A DNA stretch of 64,000 nucleotides from Spirochaetia bacterium. Lineage in GTDB: Bacteria > Spirochaetota > Leptospiria > Leptospirales > Leptonemataceae. The position numbers and the translations under genes were made by a program. The stretch is from NCBI GenBank assembly GCA_021413825.1, contig JAIOPQ010000063.1:33897-97896 (forward strand), in the 5' to 3' direction. The notes under the pieces are model-generated. The model made no database searches. It saw nothing but the letters and a program-made list of their open reading frames with translations, and was not told the origin of the DNA. Below, piece after piece: positions 25,962-34,369 of the stretch. Each line of letters starts with the position of its first letter. Within the stretch, counting starts at the first letter, position 1.

Positions 25962-27938
25962 GTGCATCTTAGCCGATTACTCTTTCCTGCCTGGGTCGTA
26001 GTAGCCTCTGTAAGCAATTTGTCTGCCAGAGAGTTAATCGCCAATGTTGCCGCCGAAATTCCCGGACCAGATATGGAGATATTGGAAGACAAAACCGGCA
26101 CCCTTACCATTTCCCAGATCACAGAACCAGAAAACCTGCGACGATTTCGCCCGGATATGCGACCAATTCCGTATTTTGGTGTCACGGACTCTGCAATCTG
26201 GGTGAAGCTCAGTCTAAAATCCAGCGAGGCCCGCTCCTCATGGTTTATTGAAATCCAGGAGCCGTTGATACATCACATTGAATTGTACAGCCAACAGGGA
26301 GATGGGTTTGAACACCAGCGCTCTGGCCGACTGTCTCCGTTTGACACACGCGAAATCAAACATCGAAAAATTCTCTTTCCGATTCTATTGAGTCAATCTC
26401 CTACCACATTCTTCCTAAAGTTTCAATCCAGGGATTACCTTTCAGTTCCAATTAAGCTATGGCCTCGGCGCGAGTTCTTCATGGGGGAACTGACAGACCA
26501 ACTGGCTCTGGGACTGTTCTATGGGATCATCACCGCACTGTTTCTATACAATGCGTTTCTGTTTTTTTCCTTAAAGGACCATAACTATTTGTACTACGTA
26601 TTATATATTGCAAGCTTCAGCATATTTCAGAGTACAATCGACGGTTTATTTTTTCAAGCCATGCCCATCAGTTCTGTCTGGTTAAACTGGCGAGCTCCCA
26701 TATTCAGCGGATTGGCCAGCGGTGTATTCCTGTTGATGTTCACAAAGAGTTTCCTGGCCTTGAAAGACGCCCCGGCCTGGGTTACATTCTTGCGCCGGCT
26801 CTTGCTTGGCGCCATTGCAACATTGGGAGCTCTCTCTCTTTTTGATACTTCCATGCCGTTTGCGTCCCGTTATGCGAATGTTGCCAGTTTGCTCACAATG
26901 CTCTTCGCGATTTCTATAGGAGTTTACCGGACGACCAAGGGATACAGACCGGCACGGTATTTCCTGGCCGGGTGGCTTGTGTTTCTATCGGGTGTGATAG
27001 CAGCAAGTCTGGTGAACCTCGCAGTTCTACCGCCAAGCCTGCTAACCAAGTACTGGACTAAGATAGGATTCATTGCAGAACTCTTGCTGTTTTCATTTGC
27101 CCTCGCTGATCGCATATCGTTACTCCAGACCCAGAAGGATCTGGCAGATAAGCGAGCGCTTGAAAGTCAACAACGTATGGCAATAGAATTGGAAAAGCAA
27201 GTACAGGAAAGAACCAGCGAACTGAGCAAAGCAAATGCTACCAAGGATAAATTTTTCTCTATCATTGCGCACGATTTGCGCGGACCGGTGGGAAGCCTTG
27301 CGGCTCTTTTTACAGAAGTGATTGAGGACAACGGAAAACTTGATTCATCACTCTTACAGATTATCCGGAAGACAACGCGCACAACACAACAGCTCCTCGA
27401 AGATTTACTCACCTGGTCTCGCAGCCAACTGGGAGAAATCGAGTTCAGGCCCGAAACAATTCGCGTAAATGAAATCGCTCAAGATACCATCAGTTTAATC
27501 GAGGCGCAGGCTATCTCCAAGGGAATCACACTCTCTCTAAAAGCTGAAACGGATAATGTGGTGCGAGCTGATGCTTCGATGACGTCGCTGATACTTCGGA
27601 ATCTCCTGAGTAATGCAATCAAGTTCACGCCTGAAAAGGGGCGAGTTGAGGTTCGTTTAAGAGGTCTTGGAAATGCAGTCGAATTGAGCGTAACTGATAC
27701 TGGGCATGGCATGCCCCCTGAGAGAGTCGATTCGCTGTTTCGAGTAGGAGTTAGAACGTCGTCTACCCCCGGAACAAATAAGGAAGTCGGAAGTGGGCTG
27801 GGTCTGATCCTGTGCAAAGAATTTACGGAACGCAATGGCGGAAGAATTGGCGTAGAAAGCGCCCCAGGGAAAGGGTCACGCTTCTGGTTTACACTGCCCG
27901 CTGTGGATTTAGAAGAAAGGGCCCGCAGCGCGGGCTAA
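25962..27938 (+). CDS. 7TMR-DISM hybrid-fold sensor histidine kinase
   Basis: A 658-residue sensor kinase: signal peptide, periplasmic 7TMR-DISMED2-type beta domain (about 25-175; DSAIWVKLSLKS, WFIEIQEP), seven helices (about 185-390), coiled coil, HisKA with phospho-acceptor His near 436 (FFSIIAHDLRGPV) and HATPase (N box LLSNAIKFTP, G1 DTGHGMP, G2 GSGLGL). The GTG at 25962 begins the signal peptide. No cognate response regulator is adjacent. This extracellular domain is a different class from the GH2-N-like ones elsewhere in the window. A STAS protein gene follows after 107 nt. Confidence 0.93.
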   Translation: MHLSRLLFPAWVVVASVSNLSARELIANVAAEIPGPDMEILEDKTGTLTISQITEPENLRRFRPDMRPIPYFGVTDSAIWVKLSLKSSEARSSWFIEIQEPLIHHIELYSQQGDGFEHQRSGRLSPFDTREIKHRKILFPILLSQSPTTFFLKFQSRDYLSVPIKLWPRREFFMGELTDQLALGLFYGIITALFLYNAFLFFSLKDHNYLYYVLYIASFSIFQSTIDGLFFQAMPISSVWLNWRAPIFSGLASGVFLLMFTKSFLALKDAPAWVTFLRRLLLGAIATLGALSLFDTSMPFASRYANVASLLTMLFAISIGVYRTTKGYRPARYFLAGWLVFLSGVIAASLVNLAVLPPSLLTKYWTKIGFIAELLLFSFALADRISLLQTQKDLADKRALESQQRMAIELEKQVQERTSELSKANATKDKFFSIIAHDLRGPVGSLAALFTEVIEDNGKLDSSLLQIIRKTTRTTQQLLEDLLTWSRSQLGEIEFRPETIRVNEIAQDTISLIEAQAISKGITLSLKAETDNVVRADASMTSLILRNLLSNAIKFTPEKGRVEVRLRGLGNAVELSVTDTGHGMPPERVDSLFRVGVRTSSTPGTNKEVGSGLGLILCKEFTERNGGRIGVESAPGKGSRFWFTLPAVDLEERARSAG

Positions 27939-28045
27939 AAAAAACAAAGAAATTCTCCAGGCCCAGGCCTATTGGCCTATAACGAAAACTGAGGAATGCT
28001 TCCGGCAAACGTTGACACTACGGGAGACGGCCCCCCAATGCGCCT

Positions 28046-28357
28046 ATGGAAATAGTTACAGAAGACCAGGGTGGTGTAGCTATATTGCGGCCAAAGGGTA
28101 AGATTGAAATGATGTATGCCCCTGAGCTACGGGAGGCAATCCAGGCTAAGACTGCCGCAGGATTCAATAAGATTGTGATCGATATGCGAAGCGTTACATT
28201 TCTTGATTCGTCTGGCTACGGTGTGTTGATTGAAGCGGCGCATGCGCTGACGGAGAAAGGCGGATCGTTTCGATTGCTTGGTGCACAAAATCGCATGAAG
28301 CTCTTGCTTAATCAGAACGTAATATTTTGCGAGAGCGAAGCGGAAGCCCTGGCCTAG
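28046..28357 (+). CDS. STAS-domain anti-sigma factor antagonist
   Basis: A 103-residue single STAS domain (SpoIIAA/RsbV-like). The phosphorylatable Ser lies in VTFLDSSGYGVL, with flanking IVIDMRS and GGSFRLLGA. Such proteins bind anti-sigma kinases when unphosphorylated and are reset by SpoIIE-type phosphatases. A candidate phosphatase is encoded at 4519-6558. No anti-sigma kinase (RsbW-like) is seen in the window. GGGAG at 28022-28026 is rather far from the start; ATG 28046 fits the domain edge. Confidence 0.9.
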   Translation: MEIVTEDQGGVAILRPKGKIEMMYAPELREAIQAKTAAGFNKIVIDMRSVTFLDSSGYGVLIEAAHALTEKGGSFRLLGAQNRMKLLLNQNVIFCESEAEALA

Positions 28358-28379
28358 CCAATTTTTTATTAAATAGTCG

Positions 28380-29687
28380 TTACTCTCTCCATTCAACGTT
28401 ACCCTTTGCGTCAATCAATGCAATTGGGCTTCCTGGAGTGGCATGCTTACCCAGACACTCAAGGACAAGGAGCGGATCGGGCCCAGGTTCTTGAAACTCA
28501 ACCCCGCTGAACTTCCTTCCCGATTCTACGATCTTGCGCGCACCTCGTATCAGGCTACCATATGAATCCATTCTATCTGTAGGGGCTTGAGCAAATCGTT
28601 GCGGTTGTTGAACCAGGATATAGCAAAACGCAATCCAGAGCGGCAGTCGAGTCCAGCGCGCCAGGCTCTGAACACCCAAAACAAACAGCAAAACAAAACT
28701 CGACATAAGAGTGACAAGATGATACAGATCAAACTCTATTTGCGAGATCGAATATCCAAGAATGGCTCCGAGGACTGGCAGAAATGCCAGAAATAGCCAG
28801 AGCCCTTTTGGCCGGAGACTCAGAATTCCAAGTATCCAGGGCACAACTAGAAATGCCGTATAACGTTGTACAAATTCTGAATTCTCGAACAATAAGAGCA
28901 CTGCGCCGCGTCGTATAAAGCGATACGCAGAAGTTGGATGGATGGAGCTGGGATTCTCTATTGCCCTGATAAGACTATCCAGAATGGGACCACCGGCAAG
29001 AAGTTCACCTCGATGCATGGCAGCAAGGTATGGAATCTGTAAAATCAGAAGAACAATGGCTGCGCGCACAAACAGGCTAAATGATTTTCCAGGACCAAAC
29101 TGTCGAAACTCAAGTGCGATCATACCTGCAAGCAAGCCAGTGAAGAAAAAAATTGCCGGAACGTGCGCCTGAAACGCAAGCCAGCCCAGGGCAATAGCAA
29201 CAATCCGACCTTTCCATTCAACTGCAGCCAGCGCCGCCGCCATCGATAGATTTACAAAGCCAACTGCAACCCCAGGATTCCAGGCAGCGTTTCCTGAAAA
29301 CGAAGCCTCCCAGGGCGATGACACAATAAACAGAATCGCAGTGGTTGAAAACGCAAAGGACATGCGGTTCAGCAGTGCGCGATACAGAGCAGCAGCGGAA
29401 AATGAGTAGAATATTGCAATGCCAATCCCTCCTGCATGAGGAAGTTGATTTGTGAACGGTCCAATCAGTTGGCGTGAAAGCCAGAGTATCCAGTAAAAGA
29501 TGGGTCCGTGCGAAAATCCGCCTGAATGGCGCGGCGTTCCAAGCAATGGCAAATCGGTGAAACCACCGCTGACGATTCTCCAATCGCGGATCTGATCTCC
29601 AAGCAGAAGAAAATGATCTTCAATTCCGTGGATTCGGAAGGCCAGCGCGTACGCGAAAATCAATGCAGGCAATACAAATCGTTTCAA
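28380..29687 (-). CDS. Polytopic membrane protein, GT-C glycosyltransferase-like
   Basis: A 435-residue membrane protein with about ten helices. The N-terminal GDQIRDW in the first loop, after a helix, resembles the acidic motif of PMT/ArnT-type GT-C enzymes, which transfer sugars from polyprenyl-phosphate donors, and the overall helix layout fits. A short soluble C-terminal tail (LLVLECLGKHATPGSPIALID) follows. No sugar-nucleotide genes are nearby, so its acceptor is unknown. TTG at 29687 appears to be the start (AAAAGG upstream). The 3' end faces the STAS gene. Confidence 0.65.
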   Translation of the reverse strand: MKRFVLPALIFAYALAFRIHGIEDHFLLLGDQIRDWRIVSGGFTDLPLLGTPRHSGGFSHGPIFYWILWLSRQLIGPFTNQLPHAGGIGIAIFYSFSAAALYRALLNRMSFAFSTTAILFIVSSPWEASFSGNAAWNPGVAVGFVNLSMAAALAAVEWKGRIVAIALGWLAFQAHVPAIFFFTGLLAGMIALEFRQFGPGKSFSLFVRAAIVLLILQIPYLAAMHRGELLAGGPILDSLIRAIENPSSIHPTSAYRFIRRGAVLLLFENSEFVQRYTAFLVVPWILGILSLRPKGLWLFLAFLPVLGAILGYSISQIEFDLYHLVTLMSSFVLLFVLGVQSLARWTRLPLWIAFCYILVQQPQRFAQAPTDRMDSYGSLIRGARKIVESGRKFSGVEFQEPGPDPLLVLECLGKHATPGSPIALIDAKGNVEWRE

Positions 29688-29902
29688 CTAATCTTACCTT
29701 TTCTGGCGCAACAAATCCACAGAGCGGAGTTTACCCAGCTCAACTCTCGGCCTCGCCATGTCATGCAATATGCGCGAACATTAGCCCGCCGATCAAGAAT
29801 CCTTTCGCCCTGCCTGTTGAAAGACCAGGCGGCCACAATTTGCGTTGATTCCAAAGCCCTCCTCATCCGACTGGTTGCACTGGCTATGGAAGCACTGGCA
29901 AT

Positions 29903-32203
29903 ATGAATCTTCACTGGTTTCGAGACCACGGAATTTCCGTTGTAGAGTTCCTTGGGAACTCAGAAATCCTCGCAGGGTTAAACCGACACACACTCAAGGC
30001 ACTGGCCCGCGCGTTTGTACCGGTCACGATTCCCCGCGGAACGGCATTGATGCAGCAAGGGGAAAAAGGCGACGCACTATTCCTTGTGGGCTTTGGACGA
30101 CTACAAGCCGTGCGCACGCACAAGGATGGCACCTCCACGGTTCTTGGAGAAATCTGCACAGGTGAAATCGTTGGCGAGGCTGCAGTACTCACGGATGAAC
30201 CGCGCTTTGCAAGTGTAATAGCCCTCGAAGAATCACAGCTATTGCGTCTTTCGCGTGCGGATTTTCAAGCGCTCATTCCTGAGCATCCAGAAGAGATTCG
30301 TCAAATGTCACTTTTGATTTCCAGACGCCAGGAGCGCGGGCTGCAACAAAACCTGCGGCCCGTTTCGAGCCAGCTCATTGATTTCCTGAAATCTGTGCCG
30401 TTATTCGGCGTTCTCCCCTCTCATCTATTGGAAGAAATTGAGCCTCACCTCACCTGGCTTCATTTGCCTGCCGGTCGGGACCTTATGCGCCAGGGAGACG
30501 ATGCAGACGGTCTTTATGTTATTGTAAGTGGTCGTGCGCGTTTTGAAATCCGCGACGCTGCGGGTGCTATTATTCGGGAAGGAAGTTTTGCTCGCGGTGA
30601 AATCATAGGTGAGCTGGCACTTCTGACGGGCGATACTCGCTCAGCTACGGTGCGGGCCATGCGCGATGCAGAACTCGTAAAACTTTCTGACGTTTCTGTT
30701 CAGCGCCTGCTGCATGAAGCGCCAGAAGCGGTGTTCTGGTTGGCGCGAATTATCGCTGAACGCTTGAGCCGCGATACACAGCCGCATCGAAAACCATTTT
30801 CTGTTCTAACGGTTTTGCCTATCTCACCAGGACTTGATATTGCTCCTTTTTGTTCTAATCTGGCGGAGGCATTGCGAGAGTCAGGAACTGTTGAAATTGT
30901 AAGACAGAATCAAATCGATGAGAAATTTGGATCTGGCAGTTCTGAACTTGATGTTGATAACCCGCACCTGGCAGAGTGGCTGGTCTGGCTTTCTGCAAAA
31001 GAACACAATGTCGACTATCTTCTCCTGGAAGGAAACGCAACAAGCTTGCGCTGGAATGAACGATGTCTGCGCCAGGCGGATCGTGCTCTACTCGTAGCAG
31101 ATGCAACCTCAGATCCAAGACTCTCTGCCCTTGAGATCAAGCATCCATCAGACGCAGAACAAATCTTTGCAGAACGGACATTGGTATTGCTGCAGCCAGA
31201 CAATACGGTTCGAGCATCAAACACTGCTGCATTTCTAGCCGCGAGGCCAGATCTGCGACATTTCCATGTGCGAATAAATTCCAGGACTGACTCCAGTCGA
31301 CTTGCTCGCATTCTCACAGGTCGCGCGATTGGACTTGTCCTTGGTGGTGGCGGAGCGCGTGGTATGGCGCATATCGGTGTTCTTGAAGCGTTGCTTGAAG
31401 AAGGGCTTCCTGTGGATATGATAGGCGGAACCAGTGCTGGCGCCATTATGGGTGGAGCGTTCGCGTATTTTCCGGATCTTGCAACCGTTAAGCAAGTTGT
31501 GCGCCGCCTGATGGTTGATCAGAATCCTTTAAACGACTATACATTTCCATTTTTATCCATCGCGCGCGGCAAAAAATACTCAGGGGCTCTCCAGGATGCA
31601 TTTAGCAATGCACTTCTTGAAGATCTACTCCTGCCAACGTTTGCAATTGCATGTAATCTGACCAATTCAACCGAGGCTGTGATTCAAAGAGGCTTTGTAT
31701 GGACAGCCCTTCGCGCTACTTCCTCTTTACCAGGAATTGCACCACCCCTTTACTGGAACGGGCAGCTGTTTGTAGATGGGGGAATTGTAAACAACGTGCC
31801 AGTGGACGTTATGCGACAATTTGGAGCAGGAAAAATCCTGGCAATCGATGTGTCATCAAGCGATGACAATGCGGACGCAGAATACGGCCGATTCATGAAT
31901 ACTGAGATTGCCCCGGTAGGCCCGTCCTTCCTCCGCGTGCTGGCTAACAAATTGCGCCCACGCTCTTCGCGACGCGTGTTGCCTTCGCTGGCCGGAGTCC
32001 TATTACGCGCTACTCTGGTAGGAAGCACGGAGCGTCTCTCACACGCAAAGCAGGAAGCTGACGTATTTGCGCGCCTACCAATCGACAGCTACGGGCTGCT
32101 TGATTGGAAAGCCATGGACGAACTCATTGAGATCGGCTACAGGTACGCCAAAGAAAACATGCCAGTGTGGAAAGAAAAGCTCGGAATCAAGCCGAGATCA
32201 TGA
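29903..32203 (+). CDS. Patatin-like phospholipase with two cyclic-nucleotide-binding domains (NTE-like)
   Basis: A 766-residue protein. Two cNMP-binding domains (about 15-135 and 165-285) carry the phosphate-binding cassettes GEIVGEAAVLTDEPRFASV and GEIIGELALLTGDTRSATV. A middle region (about 300-450) follows, then a patatin domain (about 470-680) with GGGGARG (oxyanion), GGTSAGA (nucleophile Ser near 510) and FVDGGIVNNVP (catalytic Asp near 625). This is the architecture of neuropathy-target-esterase-like lysophospholipases. It is a candidate effector for cAMP from the four cyclases in this window, linking cAMP to membrane lipid turnover; the link is inferred. The Arg of each cassette is present. 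Confidence 0.93.
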   Translation: MNLHWFRDHGISVVEFLGNSEILAGLNRHTLKALARAFVPVTIPRGTALMQQGEKGDALFLVGFGRLQAVRTHKDGTSTVLGEICTGEIVGEAAVLTDEPRFASVIALEESQLLRLSRADFQALIPEHPEEIRQMSLLISRRQERGLQQNLRPVSSQLIDFLKSVPLFGVLPSHLLEEIEPHLTWLHLPAGRDLMRQGDDADGLYVIVSGRARFEIRDAAGAIIREGSFARGEIIGELALLTGDTRSATVRAMRDAELVKLSDVSVQRLLHEAPEAVFWLARIIAERLSRDTQPHRKPFSVLTVLPISPGLDIAPFCSNLAEALRESGTVEIVRQNQIDEKFGSGSSELDVDNPHLAEWLVWLSAKEHNVDYLLLEGNATSLRWNERCLRQADRALLVADATSDPRLSALEIKHPSDAEQIFAERTLVLLQPDNTVRASNTAAFLAARPDLRHFHVRINSRTDSSRLARILTGRAIGLVLGGGGARGMAHIGVLEALLEEGLPVDMIGGTSAGAIMGGAFAYFPDLATVKQVVRRLMVDQNPLNDYTFPFLSIARGKKYSGALQDAFSNALLEDLLLPTFAIACNLTNSTEAVIQRGFVWTALRATSSLPGIAPPLYWNGQLFVDGGIVNNVPVDVMRQFGAGKILAIDVSSSDDNADAEYGRFMNTEIAPVGPSFLRVLANKLRPRSSRRVLPSLAGVLLRATLVGSTERLSHAKQEADVFARLPIDSYGLLDWKAMDELIEIGYRYAKENMPVWKEKLGIKPRS

Positions 32204-32257
32204 AAACCAATTCGCACTTGACCCCAGGCCCTGTTCCGGGAGGTTTGTTCCCAACAC

Positions 32258-32330
32258 TCCCCTGTAGCTCAGTCGGTAGAGCGCGTGACTGTTAATCACT
32301 AGGTCCCTGGTTCGAGCCCAGGCGGGGGAG
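32258..32330 (+). tRNA. tRNA-Asn (GTT)
   Basis: A complete cloverleaf. Acceptor TCCCCTG/CGGGGGA with discriminator G, D arm GCTC...GAGC, anticodon loop CTGTTAA with GTT, and T arm CCTGG-TTCGAGC-CCAGG. CCA is not encoded. The anticodon stem has a C-T mismatch at its first pair, which is tolerable. The gene marks the left edge of the defence island. Confidence 0.97.
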
Positions 32331-32554
32331 CATACTTACTCGATACCGGTCAGGTTAGGCATCCATCCTCTCTTTCTGCCGACTCCAATTCACATGTTAA
32401 GAAAAAATCCGGGACGGGTAAGCTGTCTTTTACCATTCTCAGAGTGGGTCTGGAGGAATCAAGCGGAGCCTTTAGCAATGAAGCGCGTTCGAGAAGATTT
32501 GACGGACCTGCCGGTTCCGATTACGCTGACTCGATCGGCTTAGTTTCAAAACCT

Positions 32555-33655
32555 ATGGCATCACGCATTCTTGAATCAATTGCCATCCGCAACTTCAAGT
32601 CTATTCGTGAACAGACACTTAAGCTGAAGCCCCTTAACGTTTTCATTGGCGGCAACGGTTCCGGAAAATCCAATCTGATCGGTATCTTTCGCTTCCTGAA
32701 GGGAGTAGCTACTGGAGACCTGCAAACGTACACGGGACAAGGTGGCGGCGCCAATTCAATTCTTCACTTTGGCCGTAGGACATCGCCCAACCTGAGCGTG
32801 CAGCTAATGTTCAGGGAAGGAACGCTGGCGAATGGCTACGATTTTGAATTATTACCGACCGATGGAGATCGTTTTGTTTTTAGCTTTGAAAAAGTCCTCT
32901 TCCATGATCGCGCGAAAGGCCACCTCCGGCCCATGGACTATACACTTGGCCATGGCCACTCTGAATCAAAGTTAATAACGTCATCTCAACCGGTTGCGCG
33001 ATACGTCCGCAAAGATCTGAGTCGTTACAGAATTTATCATTTCCATGATACGAGCGAAGTTGCTAGAGTGAAACAGACCGGTGATCTTGAGGACAACACA
33101 GTGCTACGCGCGGATGCTGGTAACCTTGCGGCCTTCCTGTACCGAATTCAGAAAACGAATCCGGATCATTTTCGGAACATTGAAGAAACAATTCGGCAAA
33201 TAGCACCGTTCTTTGATCACTTTCAGCTTGAACCTTCACGCCTGAGCGAAGGAAAAATCAGACTTGAATGGAAAGAAAGAGGCAGTGATGCCTATTTCAA
33301 CGCAAGCTCGCTCTCAGACGGCACGTTGCGTTTCATGTGTCTTGCCACACTCTTCCTGCAGCCGGAATTGCCAGAAGTGATTCTCATCGACGAACCCGAG
33401 CTGGGTTTGCATCCAGCTGCAATCTCCCTTCTTTCGGATTTGATGCAATCCGCTGCGACAACCTGCCAAATATTGGCAGCGACGCAGTCCGTGACACTGG
33501 TAAATCAGTTTGGTCCTGAACAGGTTTGGATTGTGGAGAGATCCGGCCAGGAGAGTGTATTCAGGCAATTAAACGATACGGACACATCTGCCTGGCTGAA
33601 AGATTATTCCCTTGGAGAACTATGGGAGAAAAACGTAATCGGTGGCAGACCCTAA
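32555..33655 (+). CDS. AAA family (ABC-type) ATPase, AAA_21-like, defence-associated
   Basis: A 366-residue SMC/ABC-like ATPase. N-terminal IRNFKSIREQ leads to the Walker A GGNGSGKSNL (about 28-40), an insertion region, the signature SLSDGTLRFM, Walker B EVILIDEPELGLHP and the H-loop-like LAATQSVTLVNQF. This is the ATPase half of OLD-like two-component defence systems. ATG 32555 begins the conserved motif; an in-frame GTG at 32444 would add a poorly conserved leader. It overlaps the DUF4276 gene by 14 nt, so the pair is co-translated. It lies 224 nt after tRNA-Asn. Confidence 0.87.
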   Translation: MASRILESIAIRNFKSIREQTLKLKPLNVFIGGNGSGKSNLIGIFRFLKGVATGDLQTYTGQGGGANSILHFGRRTSPNLSVQLMFREGTLANGYDFELLPTDGDRFVFSFEKVLFHDRAKGHLRPMDYTLGHGHSESKLITSSQPVARYVRKDLSRYRIYHFHDTSEVARVKQTGDLEDNTVLRADAGNLAAFLYRIQKTNPDHFRNIEETIRQIAPFFDHFQLEPSRLSEGKIRLEWKERGSDAYFNASSLSDGTLRFMCLATLFLQPELPEVILIDEPELGLHPAAISLLSDLMQSAATTCQILAATQSVTLVNQFGPEQVWIVERSGQESVFRQLNDTDTSAWLKDYSLGELWEKNVIGGRP

Positions 33656-34316
33656 ATTCAAAAAGATCCTGATCCTTGTGGAGGGTCAGACGGAAGAACG
33701 TTTTGTTAAGGACGTCTTGCAGCCGCATTTTGTGTCGAGGCTCATTCACATTGAACCTAAAATCCTCGTCACAAAAATCACGAATTCAGGGAAGCAATTC
33801 AAAGGTGGCGTCTCGACTTTCGACAAAATTCGAACTGACATTCGGAATTTACTGACTGATTCCAGTGCGCGAATGATCACCACCATGCTGGACCTCTACG
33901 GTGTGCCCAAAGATACGCCAGGGTTTTCGACAATTTCCTCAAACCTGTCTGGACGCGCCAAGGCAGTGGCCATTGAAGGAGCGATTGAGCAAGAATTCAA
34001 TGATGCACGATTTCGCGCGTATTTAATGGTTCATGAATTCGAGGGAATGCTTTATTCTGAACCAGCTGTCCTTCCCCAGGTGCTGACTCAAACGGGAAAA
34101 ACTTCAGAGATGCAAAAAGTGCGCGGCGCTTTCTCCTCGCCGGAAGACATCAATGAAGGTCCAGACACGCATCCATCGGCTAGGATTTCCAGATTGTTCC
34201 CGCAATACAGGAAGGGACTCCATGGGCCAACTGCCCTTTCCCGGATTGGCCTTGATCGACTGCGGCAGGAATGCGCCCATTTTGCAGACTGGATCAGGCT
34301 GATGGAGCAAGTGTAA
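33642..34316 (+). CDS. DUF4276 (TOPRIM-like) protein, partner of AAA ATPase
   Basis: A 224-residue DUF4276 protein: K-K-I-L-I-L-V-E-G-Q-T-E-E near the start (TOPRIM-type Glu), MITTMLDLYGVPKDTPGF in the middle and VHEFEGMLYSEP further on. The fold is thought to be TOPRIM-related, making the ATPase/DUF4276 pair a split counterpart of OLD-family nucleases (ATPase plus TOPRIM). Such pairs are found in phage-defence islands; the exact system name is uncertain. GTG 33642 overlaps the ATPase stop. It is convergent with hsdR. Confidence 0.85.
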   Translation: MADPKFKKILILVEGQTEERFVKDVLQPHFVSRLIHIEPKILVTKITNSGKQFKGGVSTFDKIRTDIRNLLTDSSARMITTMLDLYGVPKDTPGFSTISSNLSGRAKAVAIEGAIEQEFNDARFRAYLMVHEFEGMLYSEPAVLPQVLTQTGKTSEMQKVRGAFSSPEDINEGPDTHPSARISRLFPQYRKGLHGPTALSRIGLDRLRQECAHFADWIRLMEQV

Positions 34317-34369
34317 TATCGCTTAACGTTCCACGCGCGGTCAGCCCCTGACTTTAAGAAACTTCGAAC

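Noticed and set aside
27921..27945. GCCCGC-AGC-GCGGGC followed by eight As at the end of the kinase gene at 25962.
   Set aside because: The stem lies within the coding 3' end and is followed by As rather than Ts, so it is not an intrinsic terminator on the plus strand.
27966..27979. AGGCC-TATT-GGCCT inverted repeat before the STAS gene.
   Set aside because: Five base pairs is too short to support as an operator or structure without further evidence.
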